Below, piece by piece: positions 16,252 to 24,506 of a stretch of 64,000 nt of DNA; the stretch's first letter is position 1, and every line of letters starts with the position of its first letter. A program made the position numbers and the translations under genes. The stretch is from Accumulibacter appositus (GTDB taxonomy: Bacteria > Pseudomonadota > Gammaproteobacteria > Burkholderiales > Rhodocyclaceae): the NCBI RefSeq assembly GCF_035440685.1, contig NZ_DAORMW010000013.1; one strand, written 5' to 3'. The notes below the pieces were generated by a model. The model was not told the DNA's origin. It did no database searches and was given only the letters and a program-made list of their open reading frames with translations.

Positions 16252-16272
16252 GAAGGGGGCGACGCCCCCTTC
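16252..16272. terminator. Perfect GC-rich hairpin downstream of rpoD
   Basis: GAAGGGGGC (16252-16260) and GCCCCCTTC (16264-16272) pair perfectly around a 3-base loop, about 80 bases after the rpoD stop. The T-rich flank (TTCTTTCC) is on the plus-strand side, so in the rpoD direction it is a hairpin without a clear U-tract. It may act as an RNA 3' end or pause site. Confidence 0.4.
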
Positions 16273-16350
16273 TTCTTTCCTCGACCCACCGTACGGCATG
16301 GCAGCTTCGTACCTGCGCCTGCCGGGCGGAGTGTTCTCGCGCCGAACGGT

Positions 16351-18324
16351 TTAGTTGTTGCCGCTATCCAGGAAGCTTCGCAGCTTGTCCGAGCGCGACG
16401 GGTGGCGCAGTTTGCGCAGGGCCTTGGCCTCGATCTGACGAATTCGCTCGCGGGTGACGTCGAACTGCTTGCCAACCTCCTCCAGGGTATGGTCGGTATT
16501 CATTTCGATACCGAAGCGCATGCGCAATACCTTGGCTTCACGCGGTGTCAAGGTATCCAGTACGTCCTTGGTAATGAAGCGCAGGCTCGAGTAGAGGGCG
16601 GCCTCGGTGGGGGCGAGGGTTGCCTGATCCTCAATGAAATCGCCCAGATGTGAGTCGTCGTCGTCGCCGATCGGCGTTTCCATCGAGATCGGTTCCTTGC
16701 TGATCTTGAGAATCTTGCGAATCTTCTCTTCTGGCATCTCCATTTTCTTGGCCAGCGTCGCCGGATCGGCTTCAAGGCCGGTTTCCTGGAGGATCTGCCG
16801 CGAGATACGGTTCATCTTGTTGATCGTCTCGATCATGTGTACCGGGATGCGGATGGTTCGCGCCTGATCGGCAATCGAGCGGGTGATCGCCTGGCGAATC
16901 CACCAGGTGGCATAGGTTGAAAACTTGTAACCCCGTCGGTACTCGAATTTGTCCACGGCTTTCATCAGGCCGATGTTGCCTTCCTGGATCAGATCGAGGA
17001 ACTGCAAGCCGCGGTTGGTGTATTTCTTCGCGATCGAGATCACCAGGCGTAGATTGGCTTCGGTCATTTCGCGCTTGGCGCGGCGGGCCTTGGCTTCTCC
17101 GGTGGACATCTGCTTGTTGATGTCTTTCAGTTCTTTCAGCGGGATCCCGATACGGTCTTGCAAAGCGAGCAGTTTCCGCTGCTCTTCAGTGATGTTCGGC
17201 GCATTGCGCGTGAGAATCGCAGCGTAGGTCTTGCCAGCCGCAGCGATTTCTGTTTCCACCCAGTCGAGGTTGAGTTCGTTACCGGGAAAGACCTTAATGA
17301 AGTGCGCGCGTGGCATGCGCACCGTGTGCACGCAAATTCTCTGAATCTGTCGCTCGCAGGTACGCACTTCGTCGACCATTGCGCGCACCGTATCGCAAAG
17401 GCGCTCAATGGTTTTCGAGGTGAAGCGAATACCCATCATCTCGTCGGAGATCTGCTCCTGCAGTTTCAGGTAAGCCTTGTCCTGCGAGCCCTTCCGGGGC
17501 AGTAGCGCCTGCGCCTTGCTGTCATGCTCACGAATCAGCTCCAGGCGAGCCAGCCCTTCAGTTCGCAGTTTGAGTAAGGAGGCCGCTGCTGCCGCGCCTT
17601 CGGCGGCTTCGCTGTTGTCGTCTTCGTCGTCGTCATCGTCATCATCACCGTCTTCGTCGTCGTCGCTCGCGTCGTCATCCTCAGACGGCTCTCCCGCTGC
17701 GGCCTCTTCCTCGGGGTAAATCAGTCCGTCAATCAATTCCTCGATGCGCATTTCCTCGCGGCTGATCTTGTCGGCGCAGTTGAGGATTTCAGCGATCGTG
17801 GTTGGGCAGGCGGAGATCGCCTGGACCATGTGTTTGAGCCCGTCTTCGATGCGCTTGGCGATTTCGATCTCGCCTTCGCGGGTGAGCAGTTCCACCGAAC
17901 CCATCTCGCGCATATACATGCGTACAGGATCGGTCGTCCTGCCGAACTCGGAGTCGACGGTGGATAGTGCCTGTTCGGCCTGTTCTTCGACGTCCGCATC
18001 GTCTGCACCAGCAGCCGGTGCGGAGTCTGACATCAGCAGAGTTTCAGCGTCTGGGGCCTCGTCGTAGACCTGGATGCCCATGTCGTTGAAGGTGCTGATG
18101 ATGCTCTCGATCTGCTCGGCATCAACGACATCATCGGGCAGATGGTCGTTGATCTCGGCGTAGGTCAGGAAGCCCCTTTCCTTGCCGAGTTTGATCAGCG
18201 TCTTCAGCCGTGTCTTGCGCGTCTCGTCGTCAATAGGCGTCGGTTGGTTGCCAACCTGTGCCAATAGATCCGCCGCTGCCTTGGCTTTTGCCGCCTTCGT
18301 AGTTGCCGCCTTTTCCCTTGCCAT
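16351..18324 (-). CDS. rpoD: RNA polymerase primary sigma factor RpoD
   Basis: The housekeeping sigma-70. Region 1.1 is N-terminal (about 35-90). Region 1.2 includes TTDPVRMYMREMGSVELL. A non-conserved insert carries a very acidic run of Asp and Glu (about 215-245). Regions 2.1-2.4 include NLRLVISIAKKYTNRGLQFLDLIQEGN and the promoter-melting stretch YKFSTYATWWIRQAI. Region 3 and region 4.2 (TLEEVGKQFDVTRERIRQIE) close the protein. I use ATG 18324, preceded by GGGAA; TTG 18330 is also in frame. It is the last gene of the rpsU-yqeY-dnaG-rpoD operon, 52 bases after dnaG. Confidence 0.98.
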   Translation of the reverse strand: MAREKAATTKAAKAKAAADLLAQVGNQPTPIDDETRKTRLKTLIKLGKERGFLTYAEINDHLPDDVVDAEQIESIISTFNDMGIQVYDEAPDAETLLMSDSAPAAGADDADVEEQAEQALSTVDSEFGRTTDPVRMYMREMGSVELLTREGEIEIAKRIEDGLKHMVQAISACPTTIAEILNCADKISREEMRIEELIDGLIYPEEEAAAGEPSEDDDASDDDEDGDDDDDDDEDDNSEAAEGAAAAASLLKLRTEGLARLELIREHDSKAQALLPRKGSQDKAYLKLQEQISDEMMGIRFTSKTIERLCDTVRAMVDEVRTCERQIQRICVHTVRMPRAHFIKVFPGNELNLDWVETEIAAAGKTYAAILTRNAPNITEEQRKLLALQDRIGIPLKELKDINKQMSTGEAKARRAKREMTEANLRLVISIAKKYTNRGLQFLDLIQEGNIGLMKAVDKFEYRRGYKFSTYATWWIRQAITRSIADQARTIRIPVHMIETINKMNRISRQILQETGLEADPATLAKKMEMPEEKIRKILKISKEPISMETPIGDDDDSHLGDFIEDQATLAPTEAALYSSLRFITKDVLDTLTPREAKVLRMRFGIEMNTDHTLEEVGKQFDVTRERIRQIEAKALRKLRHPSRSDKLRSFLDSGNN

Positions 18325-18376
18325 AACCAATTCCCGGATAGCGTTATACTGGAAAAACTCTAAATTCTACCATAGC

Positions 18377-20122
18377 TTACACTGTCTGGCCGCCTTTGCT
18401 GCGCGCGCTGAGTGCTTGCAGGTACTGCTGCTTTTCTTCCCTTGACAGGCCGGCGACGCCGAGCTTCTGAACCTTCTCCTGTAGTCGTGCGAAAGCCCGT
18501 TTGTGCTCGCCCTCTAGCAGCTGTGCAAGGGCGCCGTCAAATTCGCTGTCGATCTCGTCTTCGGCAAAAGGCTGTTGCATTAGTTCAGCGGCTGCTGCGT
18601 GCAGCATCGTCTCTTCCGCGCTGCCGCGCAGCTTTTCGAGCAAGGCCGGATAGGCGAGCGGCTGCGTTCCGGCGCTGGCGATCGTTGCACAGAGTAGCCG
18701 AATCGCGCGCGTTTCCGGCGCCTGTTCTGGAAGCAGTCCGAGTGGCAAGCGCGAGCCCAACGCCGGGTTCTGGAGCAGCAGGCGCAGCAAGGGCCGCAGC
18801 AGCGAGGGTGTCTGTCGCGGCGCGCGCGCTGGCGCCGGCTTGGCGATGGCGCGCAGAGCGCACAGACGTTCGACCTCTGCTTGCGAGAAGCCGCTGATCT
18901 CAGCCAGGCGCTTGACGAGTTGCAGCCGCAACAGCGGCGACAGCATCCGGCCAAGCAGTGGCTTGGCGTCAGCGACCAGCCGGGCTCGCCCCTCGGCGCT
19001 ACTCAGGTCGCAGTGTCTGCTCAGTTCGCGCAGCAGGAAATCGGAGAGCGGCGTGGCCTCGAGGATCAGTCGCTGAAATGCCTGGCCGCCACCTTGGCGC
19101 ACGAGGCTGTCAGGGTCGTCGCCTTCCGGCAGGAGAACGAAGCCGATAGTCGTCTGCTCGCCGAGTACCTCCAGGCTGTTCTCCAGCGCTCGCCATGCCG
19201 CTTTGCGCCCGGCTGCATCGCCATCAAAGCAGAACACCACGCGCTCGGCCTGGCGCAGCAGCTTCTGCACATGTATTGGTGTCGTCGCCGTACCAAGCGT
19301 GGCAACGGCGTTGCCGATTCCGTGCTGCGCGAGGGCAACGACATCCATGTAGCCCTCGACGACAATTACCGTATCGCTGTCGCGTATGGCGGTGCGTGCC
19401 TGCGGCAGGCCAAACAATTCGCGGCCCTTCTCAAACAGCGGGGTCTCGGGGGAATTCAGGTATTTCGGTTCCCCTGCGCCGAGGACCCGGCCACCAAAGG
19501 CGATCACCTCGCCCTTCTGGTTGGCGATCGGAAACATGACTCGATCTCGAAAACGATCGTAGAGGCGGCCTTCGTCGTTTTTGATAACCAGCCCCGCCAG
19601 CTGCAGTTCAGGGTTGTCGTAGTCGTCAAAGGTGGCGGCCAGGCCTTTGCCACCTGGCGGTGCATAGCCGATCCCAAAGCGGCGGGCCAGCTCGCCGCTG
19701 ACGCCACGCTCTTTGAGATACCGGATGGCGCTCTCAGAGCGCTTGAGCTGTTCGTAGTAGAAGCTTGCCGCTTGCGCCATGCGCTCGGCGAGCGCCTGCA
19801 GGCGCGGACCGTTCTGTGGCACGTGCCGCTGCTCGTCAGGAAGCGGCAATCCACAACGGCTGGCGAGTTCCCGGATTGTTTCGACGAAGCCGCTGCCCGA
19901 GTAGGCCATCAGAAAGCCGATGGCGGAGCCGTGCGCGCCGCAGCCGAAACAATGGTAGAACTGTTTGCTCGGACTGACCGTGAACGAAGGGGATTTCTCG
20001 CTGTGAAATGGACAGCACGCCGCGAAGTTGGCGCCGGTCTTCTTCAGCGGCACATAGCCGTCAATCAGTTCGACGAGGTCGATGCGATGCAGCAGATCCT
20101 GAATAAAGGCGTCAGGGATCAT
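18377..20122 (-). CDS. dnaG: DNA primase DnaG
   Basis: Primase makes RNA primers for replication. The CHC2 zinc finger uses C37, H40, C58 and C61 (CPFH ... CFGC). The RNA-polymerase/Toprim core shows VVEGYMDVVALAQHG with the catalytic Glu near residue 255, and FCFDGDAAGRKAA with the DxD metal site near 300. The C-terminal third is the helicase (DnaB)-interacting helical region. Length is 581 residues, typical for betaproteobacteria. It starts at ATG 20122 and is 45 bases from yqeY. On the opposite strand a 551-residue open frame overlaps it but is only an antisense shadow. Confidence 0.97.
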   Translation of the reverse strand: MIPDAFIQDLLHRIDLVELIDGYVPLKKTGANFAACCPFHSEKSPSFTVSPSKQFYHCFGCGAHGSAIGFLMAYSGSGFVETIRELASRCGLPLPDEQRHVPQNGPRLQALAERMAQAASFYYEQLKRSESAIRYLKERGVSGELARRFGIGYAPPGGKGLAATFDDYDNPELQLAGLVIKNDEGRLYDRFRDRVMFPIANQKGEVIAFGGRVLGAGEPKYLNSPETPLFEKGRELFGLPQARTAIRDSDTVIVVEGYMDVVALAQHGIGNAVATLGTATTPIHVQKLLRQAERVVFCFDGDAAGRKAAWRALENSLEVLGEQTTIGFVLLPEGDDPDSLVRQGGGQAFQRLILEATPLSDFLLRELSRHCDLSSAEGRARLVADAKPLLGRMLSPLLRLQLVKRLAEISGFSQAEVERLCALRAIAKPAPARAPRQTPSLLRPLLRLLLQNPALGSRLPLGLLPEQAPETRAIRLLCATIASAGTQPLAYPALLEKLRGSAEETMLHAAAAELMQQPFAEDEIDSEFDGALAQLLEGEHKRAFARLQEKVQKLGVAGLSREEKQQYLQALSARSKGGQTV

Positions 20123-20167
20123 CCGGGGCCCCTTGCGACTCCGGGTTGGCGGTCTTGGTACAGGCGG

Positions 20168-20617
20168 TCAGGCGCCGGTGAGGCGAGTTTTCACGAGCAG
20201 CGAAACCTCGCTCATGTCGGCGCGCCCAGCCAGTTCGAGCCGCAGTTGCGCCATCACTTTGCCCATGTCGGCAGGGCTACTGGCGCCGGTTTTCACGATG
20301 GCTTGGGAAACCGCTTGGACAAGCTCCTCCGCCGACAGGCGCGCGGGCAGGTAGGCGTCAAGGAGTTCGGACTCGAAGCGCTCCGCGTCGGCGAGGTCGT
20401 TGCGCCCGGCGGCCGCATACTGGGTGATCGAATCCCGGCGTTGCTTGAGCATCTTGCCGATGACCGTCACGACAGCGTCGTCGTCGAGTGCAACGCGCTC
20501 ATCGACTTCTTTCTGCTTGATCGCCGCGAGCAGTAGACGCAGCGCGCCAAGCTTTTTCGCGTCACGTGCGCGCATGGCGACCTTGACGTCTTCGTTGATG
20601 CGTGTTTTAAGGGTCAT
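20168..20617 (-). CDS. GatB/YqeY domain protein
   Basis: A 149-residue YqeY-family protein, related to the tail domain of the amidotransferase GatB. It is helical, with the family landmarks LKTRINEDVKVAMRARD, LGALRLLLAAIKQKEVDER, YAAAGRNDLADAERFESELLDAYLP and ADMGKVM. Its biochemical role is unsettled; the tRNA-binding origin of the domain suggests an RNA link. I use ATG 20617, 10 bases after AAGGTG; TTG 20623 is possible. Its place between rpsU and dnaG is conserved across many bacteria. Confidence 0.9.
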   Translation of the reverse strand: MTLKTRINEDVKVAMRARDAKKLGALRLLLAAIKQKEVDERVALDDDAVVTVIGKMLKQRRDSITQYAAAGRNDLADAERFESELLDAYLPARLSAEELVQAVSQAIVKTGASSPADMGKVMAQLRLELAGRADMSEVSLLVKTRLTGA

Positions 20618-20711
20618 AGCCAAGCACCTTCAGCTCTGCGTTGTTACTGCCGGGGGGGGCTGCGCGAAGAGCGGGGCCCCGCTCACCGACTGCAAGCGCA
20701 GCGGGAACGCC

Positions 20712-20739
20712 AAAAGCCGCCCATCTTCAGACAGGCGGC
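20712..20739 (-). terminator. Attenuating terminator between rpsU and yqeY-dnaG
   Basis: Read on the minus strand, GCCGCC (20739-20734) pairs with GGCGGC (20721-20716), with a 12-base loop, and is followed by TTTTGG. A partial terminator after rpsU is a known feature of this operon in E. coli, where it keeps dnaG low relative to S21. Confidence 0.65.
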
Positions 20740-20762
20740 CATTCGAACGACGTGAGCGATCC

Positions 20763-20975
20763 CTAAAAGAGTTTGGGCGGCAGGGTCTGGCTGCGCATGC
20801 GCTTGTGATGGCGCTTGACCGCGGCGGCCAGCTTACGCTTGCGCTCGGCGGTTGGCTTCTCGTAGAACTCGCGCGCCCGCAGCTCGGTTAGCAGGCCGGT
20901 TTTCTCAACAGTGCGCTTGAAGCGCCGGATGGCAACTTCAAAAGGCTCATTTTCTTTTACACGAATGGCGGGCAT
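20763..20975 (-). CDS. rpsU: 30S ribosomal protein S21
   Basis: S21 is a small basic protein that helps mRNA-16S pairing at initiation. The 70-residue sequence starts PAIRVKENEPFEVAIRRFKR and ends in a basic helix (KRKLAAAVKRHHKRMRSQ). I use ATG 20975 (MPAIRVKENE), matching the family; the in-frame upstream codon at 20987 adds four residues without support. It heads the macromolecular synthesis operon under a promoter at about 21021-21050. Confidence 0.96.
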   Translation of the reverse strand: MPAIRVKENEPFEVAIRRFKRTVEKTGLLTELRAREFYEKPTAERKRKLAAAVKRHHKRMRSQTLPPKLF

Positions 20976-21020
20976 AGACTCATCCAAGGTTCAGGTGGGC
21001 AAGATACAACTTAGCCGCGC

Positions 21021-21050
21021 ATTGTATACATGTTTGCCATGTGACGCCAA
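21021..21050 (-). promoter_or_regulatory. Putative promoter of the rpsU operon
   Basis: On the minus strand, -35 TTGGCG (21050-21045) and -10 TACAAT (21026-21021) have an 18-base spacer. The start point would fall about 38 bases before the rpsU ATG. Confidence 0.5.
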
Positions 21051-21121
21051 GAGTCAATTTCGCAATCAAGAATTTGCCACCCTCGCGGTCGCTGCCTGGA
21101 GCGAGCCCTGCAGGCTCAGGC

Positions 21122-22420
21122 TTACTCCTTGGGTGTCGTTGTTTGCTCCGCTGTCTCTGCGGCCTTGGGCCCGAGAGCCGCACTCTGCGGGCGACGGATT
21201 CGCACCTCGTGGATGCGGCGCCGGGAGGCGCGCTCGATCTTTACCTCGAGGCCCTCCAGAACGAGACACTCGCCCGCCACCGGAATTCGTTCGAGATGGG
21301 TGATGATCCAGAGGTTTGCTGAGTCGTAGGGCTTGCCAGCGAGTTCCTGACCAAAGTACGCCTCAAGGACGCGTAGCTCAGTTGTGCCATCGACGACAAG
21401 CTCATTTCCCCCGAATTTCATGAGCAGGGCCTGGTCTCCTTTCGGGGCCTCGTTGTCGTCGTAAATGTCGCCGACCAGTTCCTCGAGGATGTCCTCAAGC
21501 GTAAAAATACCAAGCAGGCCGCCGAACTCGTTGACCACCACCATCAGCCGCTCCTTGTCGGCCTTGAGCACGTCCAGCAGGCTATCGACCGGCTGGTTGG
21601 GTGGAACGAACAAAGGGTCGCTGCCGGCCTCTTTCAGAGCCTTGTCCAGGTTGCCTTGCGCGACCTCACTGAGTACCGTCTGCAAGGTGATCACGTGGTT
21701 GATTTCTTCCGGATTGCCGGAGTGCAACGGAATTCGGTAGTGCGAGCCGGCGATGATCTCGTTCAGCGCGTCGCCGATCCTGCGATTGCCGTCGAGCGAA
21801 AAAATCTGGTGGCGGTGGACCATGATGTCGCTGGCGCGTAGCGTAGTGAAATCGAAGATTCGCCGAATCATCAGGTGTTCACCGGCCTCGATCGATCCTT
21901 CCTGAGTGCCGTGCGCGGCCAGCGCGATCAGCTCCGATTCGGTGACGCTCGGATCTTTCGGTGGGCTGGTGAGGCTGTGCATCCAGTGGATGAGTTTCTC
22001 CAGCGCCCAGACCAGTGGAAAGAGCAGCTTGCCAAGCACTTCCAGCGGCTTTGCAGCAACAAGCGCGACCACGATCGCGTAGCGCGAGGCGTAGGTCTTC
22101 GGAGTGATTTCGCCAAACACGAGCAGCAGCAAGGTGATGGCCCCGACGGCGAGACCGGGGCCAAGGTGGCCGAAATGCTCGGTGGCGACCACGGTGGCCA
22201 GCGCCGCGGAGCCGGTGTTGACCAGGTTGTTGCCGATCAGGATGATCACCAGCGTTCGGTTGAGGTTGCTCTTCATCCGGTGCAGCGTCTTGGCGCCGAG
22301 CCGCCGTTCGGCGAGCAGCGACTCTGTGCGCGCTCTGGAGAGTGACGTAAGAGCAGTCTCCGAGCCCGAGAAGAAGGCCGAGAGGACGAGCATGATCAGC
22401 AGCAAGAACGCTTCAAACAC
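21122..22420 (-). CDS. CNNM/CorC-type membrane protein (DUF21 + CBS pair)
   Basis: About 432 residues. An N-terminal DUF21 membrane domain with about four hydrophobic helices opens LLLIMLVLSAFFSGSETALTSLSRAR and includes LVIILIGNNLVNTGSAALATV and the family motif FGEITPKTYA. Two CBS domains follow (SDIMVHRHQIFSLD... and VDSLLDVLKADKERLMVVVNEFGGLLGIFTLEDILEELVGDI). A C-terminal CorC/HlyC domain and an Ala/Gln tail end it. The family is tied to Mg/Co efflux. The open frame extends upstream to 22720, but the sequence before residue VFEAFLL looks random. GTG 22420, with GGGAG 10 bases upstream, is the best start. It is transcribed divergently from two paralogues. Confidence 0.85.
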   Translation of the reverse strand: MFEAFLLLIMLVLSAFFSGSETALTSLSRARTESLLAERRLGAKTLHRMKSNLNRTLVIILIGNNLVNTGSAALATVVATEHFGHLGPGLAVGAITLLLLVFGEITPKTYASRYAIVVALVAAKPLEVLGKLLFPLVWALEKLIHWMHSLTSPPKDPSVTESELIALAAHGTQEGSIEAGEHLMIRRIFDFTTLRASDIMVHRHQIFSLDGNRRIGDALNEIIAGSHYRIPLHSGNPEEINHVITLQTVLSEVAQGNLDKALKEAGSDPLFVPPNQPVDSLLDVLKADKERLMVVVNEFGGLLGIFTLEDILEELVGDIYDDNEAPKGDQALLMKFGGNELVVDGTTELRVLEAYFGQELAGKPYDSANLWIITHLERIPVAGECLVLEGLEVKIERASRRRIHEVRIRRPQSAALGPKAAETAEQTTTPKE

Positions 22421-23090
22421 GGTGAAAGGACTCCCAAAGTGGGTCAGGTACAGGGCACGATGAGCTGCGAAGTGGCCAACCGGAACGCCTCGTTGATACA
22501 CGAGTTGGCAGGTCGGTGCAATATGCGCCGGCTCTGGATGCAATCCCTGGCTTGCTCGGCGCCACTTTTTGCGCCTATTGGCCATAACGCGTATGTCATG
22601 ATTCGTGGCGATTTGGGACAAGCGTGCTAGGACGTCATCGAGAGCCGCGTGCGCGCAATCGACCGCCATCGCCGTTCCGCTAGGTGGTGCGATCGGCAGG
22701 CCAAGAGGAGCCGCCGGCAAGGACCAGTAGGCGATGCCGATTTCTCCTACAGCCGCAGGCCGTATGGCCAGGGTTTCGTTGCTCGTCCAGCGAGCCGGTC
22801 AAAGCGTCATCGCGCCACGAACACTCTTGTCGTCGCGCAGGCTATGCTCAGCTCGCCGAAGGGCGCCGCTTGGCTGTTTGACTTTGGCATCACGCTCACT
22901 GATAATCGGCGGCCGTATGCAAGTATGGGCAGTTTTCCATTGATCAGGCGTCTTCATGGCGCTTAGATGGCTGTCGAATTGCCGGCGTAGCGGCCTGGAA
23001 CGTCGTTTCGCCGTTCGTGTCCGTTTTGGCATCTCGCGTTTTCGGAATCGCTTCGAAAGCTGCGTGCAATTTCTCTCGTGGGGGTGAAGA
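22421..23090. other. Intergenic region between divergent CNNM genes
   Basis: About 670 bases between two divergently transcribed paralogues. Several short open frames cross it, but none has recognisable protein character or a good ribosome site. An Arg-rich 43-codon frame at 22956-23087 is likely chance. I see no tRNA, strong palindrome or riboswitch. An Mg-sensing leader could be hidden here, but I cannot support one. Confidence 0.5.
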
Positions 23091-24506
23091 ATGGATCCAA
23101 CACTCTGGATGGAACTGGTGGTTTTTGTCGTCCTGCTAGTGTTTTCGGGGTTCTTCTCGAGCACCGAAACGGCGCTGTTTTCGCTGAGTTCGTTCCATCT
23201 TGACCAGATGCGCAAGGCCAAGAACCCGCGCGTCGATCTTATCGAGCGTTTGCGCAGCGAGCCACGGCGCCTCATCGTGACCATTCTCATTGGCAACGAA
23301 TTCGTTAATGTTGCCGCGTCGGTGATTTCGGCTGCGGTGATCATCCGGATCTTCGGTGCGGATAACGAGATGCTTAATCTCTTGGTCATGGTGCCGATCC
23401 TGCTGCTGTTCGGCGAGATCACCCCGAAGGTGCTGGCGATTCGCAACAACATGGCGTTTGCCAGCTTCCAGGCACGCCCGATCAGTCTCTTTGCGCGCCT
23501 GATCACCCCGCTGCGTGAGGTGATCCGCCATGTCGCCGAGTTTTTCATCACCCTGGTCGTCGGCAAGCAGCGCTCGCAGGGCAATCTGGTTACCGAGGAC
23601 ATGATCCGTACCCTGGTGACCGACGCCGTTGGTGAAGGGGCGCTGGACAGCCAGGAAGCGCACTACATAGAGAAGATATTCGACTTTGGCAACAAGTCGC
23701 TGCGCGACATCATGCGACCGCGCTCGGACATCGAGTTTCTGTCGGCAGATCTTTCAATGCCGGAACTGATTGCCGAGATCAAGGCTACTCGTCAGTCACG
23801 CTATCCCATCTATCGCGAGCGGCGGGATACCATTCTCGGTATCCTGCATACGCGTGACCTTCTTGGAGTCGACCTCGGCCGGCTGGAGCGCGACCCGCAT
23901 GCGTTTCGCAAGCTCTTGCGGCAGCCGAATTTCTTCCCTGAGTCCAAGCCTGCGGTAGAACTGTTCCACACGTTTCGCCAGCGCAAACTGTCGTTCGCGT
24001 TGATCGTGGACGAGTATGGCGGCGTCACCGGTCTGGTGACCATGGAGGATTTGTTGGAATGCGTCTTCGGTGAGATTGCCAGCCCGTCGGATAGCGAAGG
24101 GACTGACCGCCACATGGTCAGTGAGTTCGACGATGGTCGCCGCTTGATCGACGCCGGTATGTCGCTGGAGGAATTCAACCAGGCATTCGGTGTGAGTATC
24201 AACTGTGAAGATGCCGAGACTATTGCTGGCGCCTTGCTCGATGCCTTCGGTGAACTGCCGGCAACCGGTGCATCGATTGTCCTGTGCGACATGAAGCTTA
24301 CCGTCGAGAGCGTCGAATTCAATCGTATCAGTCGTGTGCTGGTCGAACCGCCAGCCGTCGAGCAAACGGCCGAAGCGAGCGACACCGCGCAAGTGAGCGC
24401 TACGCTCGATGCGGCCGTGGCCAGCCAGGCTCCTGACCGCCAGTCGGCAGATGGTGAGCCGGAAAGTGCCCCTGTCGAACAAGTAAAGAAAGGGGAGGGC
24501 GTCTAA
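23091..24506 (+). CDS. CNNM/CorC-type membrane protein, second paralogue
   Basis: 471 residues. The DUF21 membrane domain (about 1-150) opens LVVFVVLLVFSGFFSSTETALFSLSSF and includes IVTILIGNEFVNVAASVISA and LLFGEITPKVLAIRNN. The CBS pair (about 205-325) has LRDIMRPRSDIEFL and LSFALIVDEYGGVTGLVTMEDLLECVFGEI. A CorC_HlyC domain (about 345-425) precedes a low-complexity Ala/Glu/Gln tail. Predicted cation (Mg/Co) export or sensing at the inner membrane; transport has not been shown for most members. GGGGGTGAAG lies ahead of ATG 23091. The stop codon is immediately followed by the ATG of the third paralogue, so the two are one transcript. Confidence 0.87.
   Translation: MDPTLWMELVVFVVLLVFSGFFSSTETALFSLSSFHLDQMRKAKNPRVDLIERLRSEPRRLIVTILIGNEFVNVAASVISAAVIIRIFGADNEMLNLLVMVPILLLFGEITPKVLAIRNNMAFASFQARPISLFARLITPLREVIRHVAEFFITLVVGKQRSQGNLVTEDMIRTLVTDAVGEGALDSQEAHYIEKIFDFGNKSLRDIMRPRSDIEFLSADLSMPELIAEIKATRQSRYPIYRERRDTILGILHTRDLLGVDLGRLERDPHAFRKLLRQPNFFPESKPAVELFHTFRQRKLSFALIVDEYGGVTGLVTMEDLLECVFGEIASPSDSEGTDRHMVSEFDDGRRLIDAGMSLEEFNQAFGVSINCEDAETIAGALLDAFGELPATGASIVLCDMKLTVESVEFNRISRVLVEPPAVEQTAEASDTAQVSATLDAAVASQAPDRQSADGEPESAPVEQVKKGEGV

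Noticed and set aside
18881..20536. 551-residue plus-strand open frame opposite dnaG
   Set aside because: It lies antisense to an intact dnaG and arises from GC-biased third positions; its translation has no domain and no ribosome site.
22421..22720. N-terminal extension of the minus-strand CNNM protein to 22720
   Set aside because: The extra 100 residues have no hydrophobic pattern or family similarity, and GTG 22420 has a good ribosome site.
22956..23087. 43-codon Arg-rich frame upstream of the second CNNM gene
   Set aside because: No ribosome site, odd composition and no resemblance to known leader peptides; likely chance.
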